In this document: piece after piece, positions 43,581-52,603 of the stretch
Position numbering within the stretch: the first letter of the stretch is position 1
Layout of the letters: each line of letters starts with the position of its first letter
Assembly (NCBI GenBank): GCA_903918195.1
Contig: CAIXDS010000258.1
Coordinates: forward strand, 124,001 to 188,000
DNA from: an uncultured Acetobacteraceae bacterium
Lineage (GTDB): Bacteria > Pseudomonadota > Alphaproteobacteria > Acetobacterales > Acetobacteraceae
Length of the DNA stretch: 64,000 bases
Direction: 5' to 3'
The notes under the pieces: generated by a model
What the model was told of the DNA's origin: nothing
Database searches by the model: none
Seen by the model: the letters and a program-made list of their open reading frames with translations, nothing else
Program-made: the position numbers and the translations under genes

Positions 43581-44791
43581 CGCTTGTCGCCGTCGTGCAT
43601 CGGAGCGTCTTCCATCAGGGCGTCTAGACCGGCGAGCGTCGCCGCCCAGGCATGGCCGCGTTCGACCGCCTGGCGCCCCGCCGCCCCCAGCCCGGGATGG
43701 CGGCCCTGCAGCACCTCGGCGATCCGGCTGGCCGTCGCCGCGGCGCCATCGGCGACCAGCAGGTCGCGCCCAGCGGCCGCGTGCACACCCTCGAAGGCCT
43801 GCGGCGAGGCGACCACCGGCCGGCCCATGGCCATCGCTTCCAGTACCTTGTTCTGGATGCCGCGGGCGATGCGCAGCGGCGCCACCACCACATCCGCCTG
43901 CGCGATATAAGGCCGCGTATCGGCCACGCGGCCGGTTACCCGCACCCCCGGCACGTCCGCCAGCCCGGTAACCTCGGCCGCCGGGTTGGCGCCGACGATC
44001 CAGAAGCGCAGGCCGGGCCAGGATGGCAGCAGCGCCGGCAGCACCGCGCGGGCGAACCAGCCGACCGCATCCACATTGGGCCAGTAATCCATCGTGCCGG
44101 TGAACACGAGGTCGGGGCCGCCCGGCGGGAATATCCGCCCGGCGGCGAAGCCGGGCGAGAACCGCGCCAGATCGACGCCGTTATCGAGCCAGCCAATCCG
44201 CCCCGCGGTCTCCGGCGCCAGGGCGGCGAAGCGTCGGCACTCGGCCTGCGAAACGAACAGGGCGCGGTCGAACGCCAGCGCGGCGCGGCGCTCGAAGCCC
44301 AGCAGGGTGCGCGCCTCGCGCCCCCACACCCAGCCCGCCGGCGGGCGCGAGCGCGCGGCGTATTCGGCCCATTTCTCGGAATCGACATCCACCATGTCGA
44401 GGACGCACTGGACCCCGTCCGCGTGCATCACGTAGGGAGCCATGGCGGAACAATAGACAAAGGCGCGATCGATGCCGCCGGCGAGCTTTTCCCGCACCCA
44501 GCGCTGCAGCCGGCGGTCGTGGAAATAGCCGAGCGACAGCGGTTTCCCCGGCCGCAGCCGCGCCAGCGCTTTCAGCTTCTGCCATTGCCGGTGCAGGCCG
44601 AAGCAGGCGACATCGGCGCATCGCGCGCGCAGGAACGGCAGGTGCGCCCAGTCCGCCGGATCGTCAATGAAGCAGCCGAGATGCATCCGGTGCGTCTGCG
44701 CCAGCCGCTCGAACATGTGCCAGGCGCGGATCTTTTCCCCCTTTTCGGGCGGGTACGGAATGCGGTGGCTGAGGAACAGCAGGTCGTGCAC
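43577..44791 (-). CDS. XrtA-system glycosyltransferase (TIGR03087 type)
   Basis: 404 residues opening LLFLSHRIPYPPEKGEKIRAWH and MHLGCFIDDPADW, signatures of the PEP-CTERM/XrtA-associated GT4 family. Further on are CVLDMVDVDSEKW, RIGWLDNGVDLARFSP, DLVFTGTMDYWPNVDAVGWF and the donor loop NKVLEAMAMGRPVVASPQAFEG. It is a cytoplasmic glycosyltransferase building the repeat unit of the XrtA polysaccharide. It starts 5 bp after the FemAB-like gene and overlaps the exosortase gene by 4 bp, so three products are made in a fixed sequence. Confidence 0.93.
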   Translation of the reverse strand: MHDLLFLSHRIPYPPEKGEKIRAWHMFERLAQTHRMHLGCFIDDPADWAHLPFLRARCADVACFGLHRQWQKLKALARLRPGKPLSLGYFHDRRLQRWVREKLAGGIDRAFVYCSAMAPYVMHADGVQCVLDMVDVDSEKWAEYAARSRPPAGWVWGREARTLLGFERRAALAFDRALFVSQAECRRFAALAPETAGRIGWLDNGVDLARFSPGFAAGRIFPPGGPDLVFTGTMDYWPNVDAVGWFARAVLPALLPSWPGLRFWIVGANPAAEVTGLADVPGVRVTGRVADTRPYIAQADVVVAPLRIARGIQNKVLEAMAMGRPVVASPQAFEGVHAAAGRDLLVADGAAATASRIAEVLQGRHPGLGAAGRQAVERGHAWAATLAGLDALMEDAPMHDGDKR

Positions 44792-44796
44792 GGGAT

Positions 44797-45861
44797 TCAG
44801 CCGAGGCCGCGGACGAGGGGCGGGCCGATCAGGTTGGCCACTGGCAGCGGCAGTTTTTTCCAGGCGGCGATGAACAGCCGGTATTTCGGGTTGAGCGGGT
44901 TGTGGTCGGGGATCGCCGCACCCGGGGCCAGCCGGAAACGGTAGCGCAGCGGCGCCGGCGTGAACCCCCAGTTCTTCTTGAACGCGAAGGCCCCGGTGCC
45001 GGTCTTGCTGCGGCCGAAATCAAACAGCCGGCAGCCCCGCGCGGCGGCGCGGCGCATCACCTCCCAGTACATGAAATCGTTGGCGGCACATTTCCGTGCC
45101 GCCGCGGTGCCGCCGCCGTAATAGGGCAGCACCTCGTTACGCCAGTAGAAGTTCATCACCGCGGCAACCGGCACCCCGGCGTCGCGGATGGTCACCACGT
45201 CCATGTCGCCGCAAAAAATTTCCGCCAGGAGGCGGAAATAGCGCCGGGCGAACACCGGCGTGCCCAGGTTGCGCACGCTCTCGGCATAGATCCGGTGCAG
45301 CAGATCGACGTTCCGGTCCGCCGTCGAGGCCAGGCCGCGTTCGATGCCTTTTCGCACCATGGCGCGCTGCTTACGCGGAATGGCCTGCATATTCGTTGTG
45401 TCGTCAGCGGCGATCGGCTTGCGAAAGGTGACATACAGGTCGCTGCGTTCCGGCCACGCCTGCGCGTCGAGCCAGTCCTCCGGCGGTGCGTTAGAAAAAC
45501 GGAATTCCAGCGCGCTGGCCCGCGCCGCCGGCATCAGCGCTTCCGCCGCCGCGATGAGAGCGACAAAACTTTCCCGGTCGGCGGCGAGCGGGCCGCCATA
45601 GACGCAGAACGGCACCGAAATGAGCGTGCTGCCGAACAGGGCGGTGCGCACATGGCCGAGCGGCAGCACGCCGGTAACGGCGCCGTCGCGCTCGGCCATC
45701 AGGTAATGAGTGCGGTGGCCGAACGCCTGTTCCACCACGCCCCGCCAGGCGGCGCGATGGAAAAAACTGCCGTCCGGGTGGACGGCAACGAAATCGTCCC
45801 AGGCGCGTTCGCGGCCATCCCCGGCACTGCCATCGTCAAGCGGGCGGCAGGTTAGTGCCAT
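44797..45861 (-). CDS. XrtA-associated FemAB-like protein
   Basis: 354 residues. The FemAB/GNAT-like fold is indicated by DGSFFHRAAWRGVVEQAFGHRTHYL, ALEFRFSN, the basic stretch AIPRKQRAMVRKGIERGL, TIRDAGVPVAAVMNFYWRNEVLPYYGGGT (outline) and LFDFGRSKTGTGAFAFKKNWGF. These match the FemAB family that accompanies XrtA loci. Relatives transfer aminoacyl or acyl groups to cell-envelope acceptors, so it may add an acyl decoration to the exopolysaccharide. No signal peptide, hence cytoplasmic. A gap of 76 bp separates it from the preceding glycosyltransferase gene. Confidence 0.9.
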   Translation of the reverse strand: MALTCRPLDDGSAGDGRERAWDDFVAVHPDGSFFHRAAWRGVVEQAFGHRTHYLMAERDGAVTGVLPLGHVRTALFGSTLISVPFCVYGGPLAADRESFVALIAAAEALMPAARASALEFRFSNAPPEDWLDAQAWPERSDLYVTFRKPIAADDTTNMQAIPRKQRAMVRKGIERGLASTADRNVDLLHRIYAESVRNLGTPVFARRYFRLLAEIFCGDMDVVTIRDAGVPVAAVMNFYWRNEVLPYYGGGTAAARKCAANDFMYWEVMRRAAARGCRLFDFGRSKTGTGAFAFKKNWGFTPAPLRYRFRLAPGAAIPDHNPLNPKYRLFIAAWKKLPLPVANLIGPPLVRGLG

Positions 45862-45937
45862 AGGGTGCCAACGTGCTTCCGGGATAGGATGTTGCCAGCG
45901 TGGAATAGGATGTCCGGCAAGAAGCTGTCCATCGCCG

Positions 45938-47020
45938 CTATGCCGTTGCGCTGTCGAACATGGTGGCCCAGGCGGCGAACATCGCCTCCTGGTCGTGCTG
46001 CTGCGCCGCCCAGGCGCGGTTCGCGGCGCCGATCTCGCGGCACCGGTCCGGCGCGCGCAGCAGCCCCAGCAGCGCCCCGGCCAGCGCCGCCGCGTCCCTG
46101 GCCACCACCAGGCCCCGGTTCTGCGGCGCCAGCATCAGGCGCACATCGCCCACATCGGTCGCGGCGACCGGCAGGCGGGCGGCCATCGCCTCCAGCACGC
46201 TGAGCGGCATCTGCTCGCTATCGGAACTCAAGGCGAACACGTCGAACCCGGCATATTCGCGCTCCGGGTGCTGCATGTGCCCGGCGAACCGCACATCGGC
46301 GGCGATCCCCAGCTCGCGCGCCAGCGCCTCCAGCCGGGGCCGCTCGGCGCCGTCGCCGACAATGACCAGCCGCGCCGGCATTGCCTGGCGCACCAGCCGG
46401 AAAGCGTGCAGCAGCCGGCCGATATTCTTCTCGACCCGCAAGGCCGCCACGGTGCCGATAACTGGCACGCCGTCCGGCCGCGGTGCCCTGGCACCGAAGC
46501 GGGCAAGATCGACGCCGTTCGGAATGAGCCGCAACCGGCGGTGCGGCAGCCGCCAGATGTCGCGGGCCATGCGTTCGAGGCCCTGCGAGGGCAGCACCAC
46601 CGTGCTGTGGTGCAGCACCAGCCGGCGCGTCCACACCCGGCGGGCAAACTGCCGGTCGATTTCGCCCGGGCCGAGCCCCTCCTCGACATGAACATGCCGC
46701 ACCACCGGCAGCAAGTTGGCCAACGCCCACTCGATCGCCCCCCAATTGGTGGTGACGAGCAGGCCGGGGGCGAGCCGGCGCAACGCGGCACGGCAGCGGC
46801 GGATATTGCCCAGGGTGTCGCCCTTGGGCAGCACGAGGGACGGAAACGTAACATCGAGGCCCGGATCGAGCCGCTCCCGGCAACTCAGCTCGCCGTCCAT
46901 GGCGATGACGGCGTGGCGCCAACGCCGGCCGAACCGGTTGGCGACGGCGCAGAAACGGACCTGCGCCCCGCCGGTCGCGAAGCTGGGGAAAACATGCAGC
47001 AGCAGCGGCACCAGGCTCAT
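45938..47020 (-). CDS. Family 4 glycosyltransferase of the XrtA locus
   Basis: 360 residues from the ATG at 47020, overlapping the upstream stop (ATGA). It opens LLLHVFPSFATGGAQVRFCAVAN and HAVIAMDGELSCRERL, resembling TIGR03088-type XrtA glycosyltransferases but not identical in motif detail. Later: RHVHVEEGLGPGEID, RLIPNGVDLARFGA, VIGTVAALRVEKNIGRLL, LVIVGDGAERPRLEAL and SDSEQMPLSVLEAMAARLPVAATDVGDV (outline) with the donor ExxxxxxxE loop. It probably adds a sugar to the XrtA repeat unit. Confidence 0.9.
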   Translation of the reverse strand: MSLVPLLLHVFPSFATGGAQVRFCAVANRFGRRWRHAVIAMDGELSCRERLDPGLDVTFPSLVLPKGDTLGNIRRCRAALRRLAPGLLVTTNWGAIEWALANLLPVVRHVHVEEGLGPGEIDRQFARRVWTRRLVLHHSTVVLPSQGLERMARDIWRLPHRRLRLIPNGVDLARFGARAPRPDGVPVIGTVAALRVEKNIGRLLHAFRLVRQAMPARLVIVGDGAERPRLEALARELGIAADVRFAGHMQHPEREYAGFDVFALSSDSEQMPLSVLEAMAARLPVAATDVGDVRLMLAPQNRGLVVARDAAALAGALLGLLRAPDRCREIGAANRAWAAQQHDQEAMFAAWATMFDSATA

Positions 47021-48204
47021 GGCGCGGTTCCGGCGGCGCGGCGGATCAGGGCCGCGTGGCGGGCGGCGGTGTCGGACCAGGCGAAACGTTCGCCATAGCG
47101 GCGCGTGGCGGCGCGGTCGGGCAGGTTGGCGAGCAGCCGGCGCACGCCTTCGACGACAGCTCCGGCGCTGCGGTCGCGCAACAGAATGCCGGCCTGCGGG
47201 GCGGTCACCACTTCCGGCGAGCCCCAGACCGGCGTGGCCGCTACCGGCGTGCCGCAGGCCATCGCCTCCATCAGAACATTGGCAATGCCCTCGCGGTCCG
47301 AGCACAGCACCAGCGCGTCGGCAGCGCCGATCAGCGCGGGCAGCTGCGCCTGCTCGACATGGCCCTGAAACCGCACCCGCCCGGCCACGCCGAGCCGCAC
47401 GGTGAGCTGGCGCAGCGCCGCTTCCTCCGGTCCATCGCCGGCGATCACCAGATCCGTTCCAGGCAGCTCGGGCAGTGCCGCGATCAGCAGGTCGTGGCCT
47501 TTGCGGGCAATCAGATGACCGGCCGAAATCAGGGTCGGCCGGTCGAAGCCGAGCCGGCGGCGCAGCGCCATCCGATCGGCCGGCGGGCTGAACAGGTCCT
47601 GATCGACGCCGTGCAGGATGACCTGCACCTTGCCGGCCGCGGCGCCGGCTTCGACCAGCCCGTCCTTCAGCGCCTGGCAGACCGCCGTCACCCCCGCCGC
47701 GCGCGCCACCGCCCAGCGGATCTGCGCCCGCGCCGCCGCATGGCGCGGCACCAGGCTCACATCGGTGCCGAAAGCCGTCAGCAGGACCGGACGGTTGAGC
47801 CAGGCGCCCAGCAGCGCCGCCGCCACACCGTCCGGGTAGAGGTAATACGAATCGATCACATCGAAGTCGAAACCGGCGCGCCGCATCGCCAGCAGCTTCG
47901 GCAGCAGCGCCGCCGCCAGCAGCGCCGGCGCGATCGTCATGCCGAGCTTCGGCAGCACCGGATAACGGGGATGCAGCACCTCGATGCCGCGCTGCTCGCT
48001 GCGCCGGGGCACGCGCGCATACATGGCGTACCGGCCGAAGGCGGGGTTGCTCCAGGGGAACCAGGGGACCGGCGCCACCATGCGCAAGCGGATGCCGTCC
48101 ACCTGGGCGAGATGGGCCAGACGATGAAGCAGGAAGATGCCATGGCGCGGTTGCGCCGCGTTCGGGAACAGGGTCGAGAGACCCAGGACCTTGATTGCGT
48201 GCAT
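47017..48204 (-). CDS. Family 4 glycosyltransferase of the XrtA locus
   Basis: 395 residues. Opening KVLGLSTLFPNAAQPRHGIFL is the N-terminal loop pattern of GT4 enzymes of colanic-acid and XrtA clusters. FDFDVIDSYYLYPDGVAAALL and TAFGTDVSLVPRHAAAR lead to the donor domain: TLISAGHLIARKGHDLLIAAL, DLVIAGDGPEEAALRQL and SDREGIANVLMEAMACGTPVAATPVWGSPE (outline). It begins one base after the deacetylase stop and overlaps the next gene by 4 bp, so the three products are translationally linked. The sugar is not known. Confidence 0.9.
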   Translation of the reverse strand: MHAIKVLGLSTLFPNAAQPRHGIFLLHRLAHLAQVDGIRLRMVAPVPWFPWSNPAFGRYAMYARVPRRSEQRGIEVLHPRYPVLPKLGMTIAPALLAAALLPKLLAMRRAGFDFDVIDSYYLYPDGVAAALLGAWLNRPVLLTAFGTDVSLVPRHAAARAQIRWAVARAAGVTAVCQALKDGLVEAGAAAGKVQVILHGVDQDLFSPPADRMALRRRLGFDRPTLISAGHLIARKGHDLLIAALPELPGTDLVIAGDGPEEAALRQLTVRLGVAGRVRFQGHVEQAQLPALIGAADALVLCSDREGIANVLMEAMACGTPVAATPVWGSPEVVTAPQAGILLRDRSAGAVVEGVRRLLANLPDRAATRRYGERFAWSDTAARHAALIRRAAGTAP

Positions 48205-48205
48205 G

Positions 48206-49087
48206 CTATGGAAAAGTCACCTGAGCGGACGGGTTTTCCGATGCCAGCGTCCCGGCAAACACCCGGTCCATCCGGTCCCAGGCGAAATCGCCCAGCAGCC
48301 GCTCCAGCCGCCCGGCGGTGCGCGAGAGGTTCACGTAGTGCCGGAAGCGCGACAGCCGGTTGCGCACATCCAGCCGCGGCTGCGCCGGGTCGATCTCCCA
48401 GGGGTGGGTATAAAACACCGCCGGCGCCGCCTCCGCCCGGTGAAACCGGCGCAGCCCCAGCCGGAACGCCGCATAGGGCAGCACGCGGAACCAGCCGCCG
48501 CCGGCGCAGGGCAGGTTGCGGCCCGGCACCCGCAGCGTGGTCATTGGAATCTCCCACAGCGCCCCCGCATCGGGCCGGTAGGGAAAGCGCGGGGCGTCCG
48601 GCATGCCGTACAGGTCGTGCCGCACCGGATAGACCGAACTGCTGTAGCGGTAGCCCTCCTCCGCCAGGATGGCGAAGGCCCAGGGGGTGGCGGCGTTGAG
48701 CGAGAAGGTGGGCGCGCGATAGCCGGCCACCGCCGCCCCGCCGGCATCCTCCAGCAGCCGCCGCGTCCGCCGGATGTCGGCGCGGAACGCCGCCGGCCCC
48801 AGCCGGTCCACCCGCTCGTGGCCATAGCCGTGGCTGGCCAGCTCGTGCCCGCCGGCGACGATGCGCCGGACCAGCGCGGGGTGCCGCTTGGCCACCCAGC
48901 CCAGGGTGAAGAAGGTGGCGCGCACGCCGGCGCGGTCGAAGGCCGCGAGCAGGCATTCGGTGTTGGCCTCCACCCGCCGCGGCATGCCCTCCCAGGCCGC
49001 GCGCGGCACCGTGTCGGCCAGCGCCTGCACCTGGAAATAATCTTCCACGTCCACGGTGAGCGCATTGACGACGGCCGGGCGCATCAT
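48206..49087 (-). CDS. XrtA-system polysaccharide deacetylase (NodB domain plus DUF3473)
   Basis: 293 residues from the first of two ATGs (49087/49084) overlapping the upstream TGA. NALTVDVEDYFQVQA carries the catalytic/metal Asp of TIGR03006 deacetylases. RATFFTLGWVAKRHPALVRRI and GGHELASHGYGHERV supply the SHxxxH metal ligands, GYRAPTFSLN the Arg/Pro motif, and FYTHPWEIDPAQPRL starts the DUF3473 tail. The family removes N- or O-acetyl groups from the polysaccharide. No signal peptide is seen, consistent with other XrtA members, so it likely acts on a cytoplasmic lipid-linked precursor. Confidence 0.94.
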   Translation of the reverse strand: MMRPAVVNALTVDVEDYFQVQALADTVPRAAWEGMPRRVEANTECLLAAFDRAGVRATFFTLGWVAKRHPALVRRIVAGGHELASHGYGHERVDRLGPAAFRADIRRTRRLLEDAGGAAVAGYRAPTFSLNAATPWAFAILAEEGYRYSSSVYPVRHDLYGMPDAPRFPYRPDAGALWEIPMTTLRVPGRNLPCAGGGWFRVLPYAAFRLGLRRFHRAEAAPAVFYTHPWEIDPAQPRLDVRNRLSRFRHYVNLSRTAGRLERLLGDFAWDRMDRVFAGTLASENPSAQVTFP

Positions 49088-50001
49088 GTCCCCCTCAGCC
49101 TGGCGAACATGTCCATCAGCCGCCGGAACACTGGCTTGCGCCGGGCCGTCTGCGTCGCCGGTGCCCCGGAAGATGGCGACGGCCCGGCTTGCAGGTCCGC
49201 GGCCAGTTCCGCAGCCGTGCGGCCCACCATCGGCCCGGTGATCTCGCGGCTCTGCTCCAGCGCGCCGTACAGCAGCACCCGCCCGCACAGCCGGTTGATC
49301 CGGCGCGGAATACCGCCGGTATGGTCATGGACGGCGGCAAAGGCGGCGTCTTCCCAGTGCGGGGTGCCCTGCCAGCCCACCGCGCCCAGCCGGTGCGCGA
49401 TATAGGCCCGGGTCTCCGCGCGGGTGAGCGGGCCGAGATGGTACGAGGCCAGCACGCGCTGGCGCAGCTGCTCCAGATCGGGGCTGGCCAGCAGGCGCCG
49501 GAACTGCGGCTGCCCCATCAGGATGGTCTGCAGCGAGGCCCGCCCGCCCTCGGTGATGTTGGAGAGCATGCGCAGCTCCTCCAGCGCCGCCAGCGACAGG
49601 TTCTGCACCTCATCGACGATCAGCAGGCAGCGCCGTCCGGCCAGGCGGTGGTCGCGCAGCACCACCTCGAAGCGCAGCAACAGCGTCGCCTTGCCGGCCT
49701 CCGGCGCGGTCACACCAAAGCCGGCCAGCACCAGGCGGAACAAATCATCGCCGGAGACCTGGGTGGTGTTGATGTGCGCCACCGCATAGGTGTCGCGATC
49801 GAGCTGGCAAAGCAGCCGCTCGATCAGCAGGGTCTTGCCGGCGCCTACCTCGCCGGTGACGATAATGAAGCCCTCGCCCTGGGCGAGCCCGAAGGTCAGA
49901 TGCGCGATCGCCCGGCTGTGGCCGCCGCTGGCGTAGAAGAAACGGGTATCCGGGGTAATCTGGAAGGGCGACCCGGTGAAGTTGTAGTGGGTTTCGTACA
50001 T
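49084..50001 (-). CDS. XrtA-associated AAA ATPase (TIGR03015 type)
   Basis: 305 residues. MYETHYNFTGSPFQITPDTRFF is the typical start. Walker A is VTGEVGAGKTLLI (Lys56), Walker B is CLLIVDEVQNLS, and LQTILMGQPQFRRLL is the ExeA-like sensor region; HTGGIPRRINRLC follows, as in GspA/ExeA ATPases. The last about 45 residues are Ala/Arg-rich and variable. Members accompany every XrtA exopolysaccharide locus and resemble ATPases that assemble envelope machines. The acting site is the cytoplasmic face of the inner membrane. It is 11 bp from the outer-membrane protein gene and overlaps the deacetylase gene. Confidence 0.95.
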   Translation of the reverse strand: MYETHYNFTGSPFQITPDTRFFYASGGHSRAIAHLTFGLAQGEGFIIVTGEVGAGKTLLIERLLCQLDRDTYAVAHINTTQVSGDDLFRLVLAGFGVTAPEAGKATLLLRFEVVLRDHRLAGRRCLLIVDEVQNLSLAALEELRMLSNITEGGRASLQTILMGQPQFRRLLASPDLEQLRQRVLASYHLGPLTRAETRAYIAHRLGAVGWQGTPHWEDAAFAAVHDHTGGIPRRINRLCGRVLLYGALEQSREITGPMVGRTAAELAADLQAGPSPSSGAPATQTARRKPVFRRLMDMFARLRGT

Positions 50002-50012
50002 GTCCGGGTGCT

Positions 50013-51653
50013 TCAGAAGGTCTTGCGGACGCTGAGGAGGGCCAGGCTGATCGGCGGCGAGGCGGCGGCCGGGCTGACAACGAACTGGCTGGTGTAGCTG
50101 TACTGCAGCGTGCCGCTCAGGGTTTCCGAGAGGGCGTAGTGCAGCCCCAGGCTGACGACCAGCGTATCGCTGCTCTGCGTGCCGATTCTGGAGAAGCTGT
50201 CGTTGACCCCGTACTGCATGAAAGCCACGGTCGTCAGGGCCTGCCCGAGATCGTGCTGCCAGTTGATCGAGCCGTAGGTGCCGGTGCTCGATGTATTGCC
50301 GGCACTGGCCACCGCCGCAGCCACGCTGGCGGCAGCCAGTTGCTGCCGATTCTGCCGCGAGATCGACAGCGACACCGAATCGCGGTCCAGCAGCAGCGTG
50401 CCGGTGAGCGAGCCGAGCCTGACGCGCGCCAGGTTGTTCTGCACGCCGTAGAAATTGCTGGCGAGCAGCAGCGGCGCCCCGGTCTGCGGGTCCACCGGGT
50501 TGCCCAGCGGGTCAAGCACCGAGGCATTCACTGCGTTCTGCAGATTTTCCACATCGGTCGTCAGCGCCTCGGCATAGTGCACGAAGACCCGGATGCGGGC
50601 GGTCGGCGCGTAGGAGGCGTTGACGAGGGGCGAATAGGTCCCCTCATGGTAGCCGTAACGGATTTCGATCGAGCTGTCCGGATTGGGCACCCAGCGGACG
50701 CCGGTGTTCCACAGCGGGCCGTTGAAGCGGAATGGCGGGATGCCGCCGTAGCGGATCGTCTCGTAGCCGAATTTTCCCAGCACCGTGACATCGCGCGTCA
50801 CCGCGAAGCCGTTGTCGAGCGAGACGGTCTGGCGGCTGGCGCCGTCCATCACCCCGGTACCCTCACTCTGCTGCGCCGAGACCAGCGCCACCGCCCTGTA
50901 ACGACCGAACTGCGGCCCCGACGTGAAAGACAGGTACTCCTGCTGGGTGGTCGAGATCTGGTTCGCCGCGCTGTTCGCGGGAAACAACGACGGACCGTTC
51001 TCCTGGCTCTGCATCGAGGTGTGCGACAGCGAGGCCCCCAACTCGGCCGAACCGACATCGCCGAAATGCTGGCGCAGATAGGGCGTCGCCGAGAAGCTGG
51101 AGCTCTGCGTCTGGTTCTGCTTGTCGAGTGACACCGTGCTGCCCGGACCGTAGCCACCGCTGGTGGATTGCGTCGCGGCGAAGCCGTGCAGGCTCAGGAA
51201 CAGGTGGTCGGGAATGAACGTGATCTGCCCGCTCGCACTCAGGTTCTGGTCGATCCTTTGCTGGAAACCGCCGGTGCCGAACTGGACGTCCGGCGCATAG
51301 TTCAGGATGGCCTGGACCCGGCCGGTGTCCCCGCTCACCATCAGGCCGGGGCGGATCACCGTGATGAAGGCGCTGTCGCTGCTCGGGCTGCCGGCCTGCG
51401 CCTGGTTGGTCCAGCGTTCCTGCATGGTGACCGAGGGGGTGAACACCCATCCCGGCGCCGTCGGGGCGCCCCCCGGGCCGGTGGCGAACAATCCTTCAAG
51501 CTGCTGGCGCAGGCCGCCGACATTCACCGTGGTGCCGGTTTCAGGCAATACCGCATTGGGCAATACCGCATCGGGCAGCAACTGGGCATTGGCCGGGGCG
51601 GCCAGATGCAGCACCGACACCACCACGGCCGGCGGGACGATCCGGAGCGTCAT
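50013..51653 (-). CDS. XrtA-associated outer-membrane beta-barrel protein (TIGR03016 type)
   Basis: 546 residues. The signal peptide reads IVPPAVVVSVLHLAAPANAQ. Near the mature N-terminus a short repeat LPDAVLPNAVLPETG occurs. The rest is alternating amphipathic strands with frequent Gly, Ser, Gln and aromatic end caps (FTPSVTMQERWTNQAQ, VQAILNYAPDVQFG, TLQYSYTSQFVV), and the final residue is Phe in LALLSVRKTF, the usual BAM recognition end. This is the long beta-barrel that accompanies XrtA loci, proposed to serve in export or surface anchoring of the polymer. It lies between the kinase-like and ATPase genes, the usual order. Confidence 0.9.
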   Translation of the reverse strand: MTLRIVPPAVVVSVLHLAAPANAQLLPDAVLPNAVLPETGTTVNVGGLRQQLEGLFATGPGGAPTAPGWVFTPSVTMQERWTNQAQAGSPSSDSAFITVIRPGLMVSGDTGRVQAILNYAPDVQFGTGGFQQRIDQNLSASGQITFIPDHLFLSLHGFAATQSTSGGYGPGSTVSLDKQNQTQSSSFSATPYLRQHFGDVGSAELGASLSHTSMQSQENGPSLFPANSAANQISTTQQEYLSFTSGPQFGRYRAVALVSAQQSEGTGVMDGASRQTVSLDNGFAVTRDVTVLGKFGYETIRYGGIPPFRFNGPLWNTGVRWVPNPDSSIEIRYGYHEGTYSPLVNASYAPTARIRVFVHYAEALTTDVENLQNAVNASVLDPLGNPVDPQTGAPLLLASNFYGVQNNLARVRLGSLTGTLLLDRDSVSLSISRQNRQQLAAASVAAAVASAGNTSSTGTYGSINWQHDLGQALTTVAFMQYGVNDSFSRIGTQSSDTLVVSLGLHYALSETLSGTLQYSYTSQFVVSPAAASPPISLALLSVRKTF

Positions 51654-51682
51654 CCGACGTCCCAGGTTTTTGCACCGTGATA

Positions 51683-52603
51683 TCAGGGCCTTGCGCCGTG
51701 ATAATGGTAGGCGCCGAAGGTGTGGTTGGTGGTGAGCCGGACCTTGTTCAGCAGCAGGGTGATGTGCGGGCAGGTGCGGATCAGCTCCAGCGCGGCTTCC
51801 AGCTCGCGGGGCTGGGTCCGCTCGGCTTCCACCACCATGATGATCTGGTCGGCCAGCGCAGCCAGCGTGCTCGGATCGCTGGAGGACAGGCAGGGGGCGC
51901 AGTCGAGGATGATAACGTGGCCGGCAAAGCAGCGGCGCAGCCGTTCCAGTGCCGCACTGACCGGCCTGCCCCCTCCCGGCCCGGCAATGGTCGCCGCGCG
52001 CGAGCCGACCGGCAGACAGAACAGGCCGCCGATGGCGGTGCGGACCAGCGTACCCTCGACCCGCAGCACCGGGTTGGCGACCAGATCGTACAGCCCGGAC
52101 GCGTCGGTCAGGCCCAGCCGCGCGCTGAGCGAGGTGGGGCTCACGTCCATGTCCACCAGCAGCACCTCGGCAAGGCCGCTCTGGGCGATGCTGGCGGCAA
52201 GGTTCAGGGCGGTGAAGGTCTTGCCTTCGCCCGGTTTGGCGCTGGTGACCATGAGCAGATTGCGCGGCAGCTGGTCGTCGGGCAGCAGGTTGCCGGCCTC
52301 CGTGCGGGTCGCCGCGGACCGCAGGATGTGCAGGATGCGGTCAACGGCAATGCGGTACTCATCCAGGATGCGGGTCCGCGCCTGGCCGCTCAACGCCAGC
52401 CCGGCTTGCTGCAGTGCCGCCATGTCCAGGCCCGGCCGCTCGAGCGGCGGCGCGGCGCCGGCCGGGGCCGCCGGCAGCCGTGGCGGGTCCGCTGCACGCG
52501 CCGCCACGGCCAGGTCGTTATCAGTCTCCGGCGCGAGGCCGGCACCGCTGCGCAGCAGGGCGGCTGCGCGCTCGACCAGATGGGCCGTCCGGTCAGACAT
52601 CAT
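51683..52603 (-). CDS. XrtA-system CpsD/CapB-family tyrosine-kinase-like ATPase
   Basis: 306 residues. An N-terminal linker (1-110) with DEYRIAVDRILHILRSA precedes the ATPase: Walker A VTSAKPGEGKTFTALNLA (Lys128), Walker A' VLLVDMDVSPTSLSARL (Asp151) and Walker B HVIILDCAPCLSS. The C-terminus NHTFGAYHYHGARP carries two tyrosines only. Its P-loop is intact, in contrast to the CapB-like protein of the first system. It should pair with the chain-length protein whose gene it overlaps by 4 bp, controlling polymer length through ATP-dependent cycling. Confidence 0.92.
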   Translation of the reverse strand: MMSDRTAHLVERAAALLRSGAGLAPETDNDLAVAARAADPPRLPAAPAGAAPPLERPGLDMAALQQAGLALSGQARTRILDEYRIAVDRILHILRSAATRTEAGNLLPDDQLPRNLLMVTSAKPGEGKTFTALNLAASIAQSGLAEVLLVDMDVSPTSLSARLGLTDASGLYDLVANPVLRVEGTLVRTAIGGLFCLPVGSRAATIAGPGGGRPVSAALERLRRCFAGHVIILDCAPCLSSSDPSTLAALADQIIMVVEAERTQPRELEAALELIRTCPHITLLLNKVRLTTNHTFGAYHYHGARP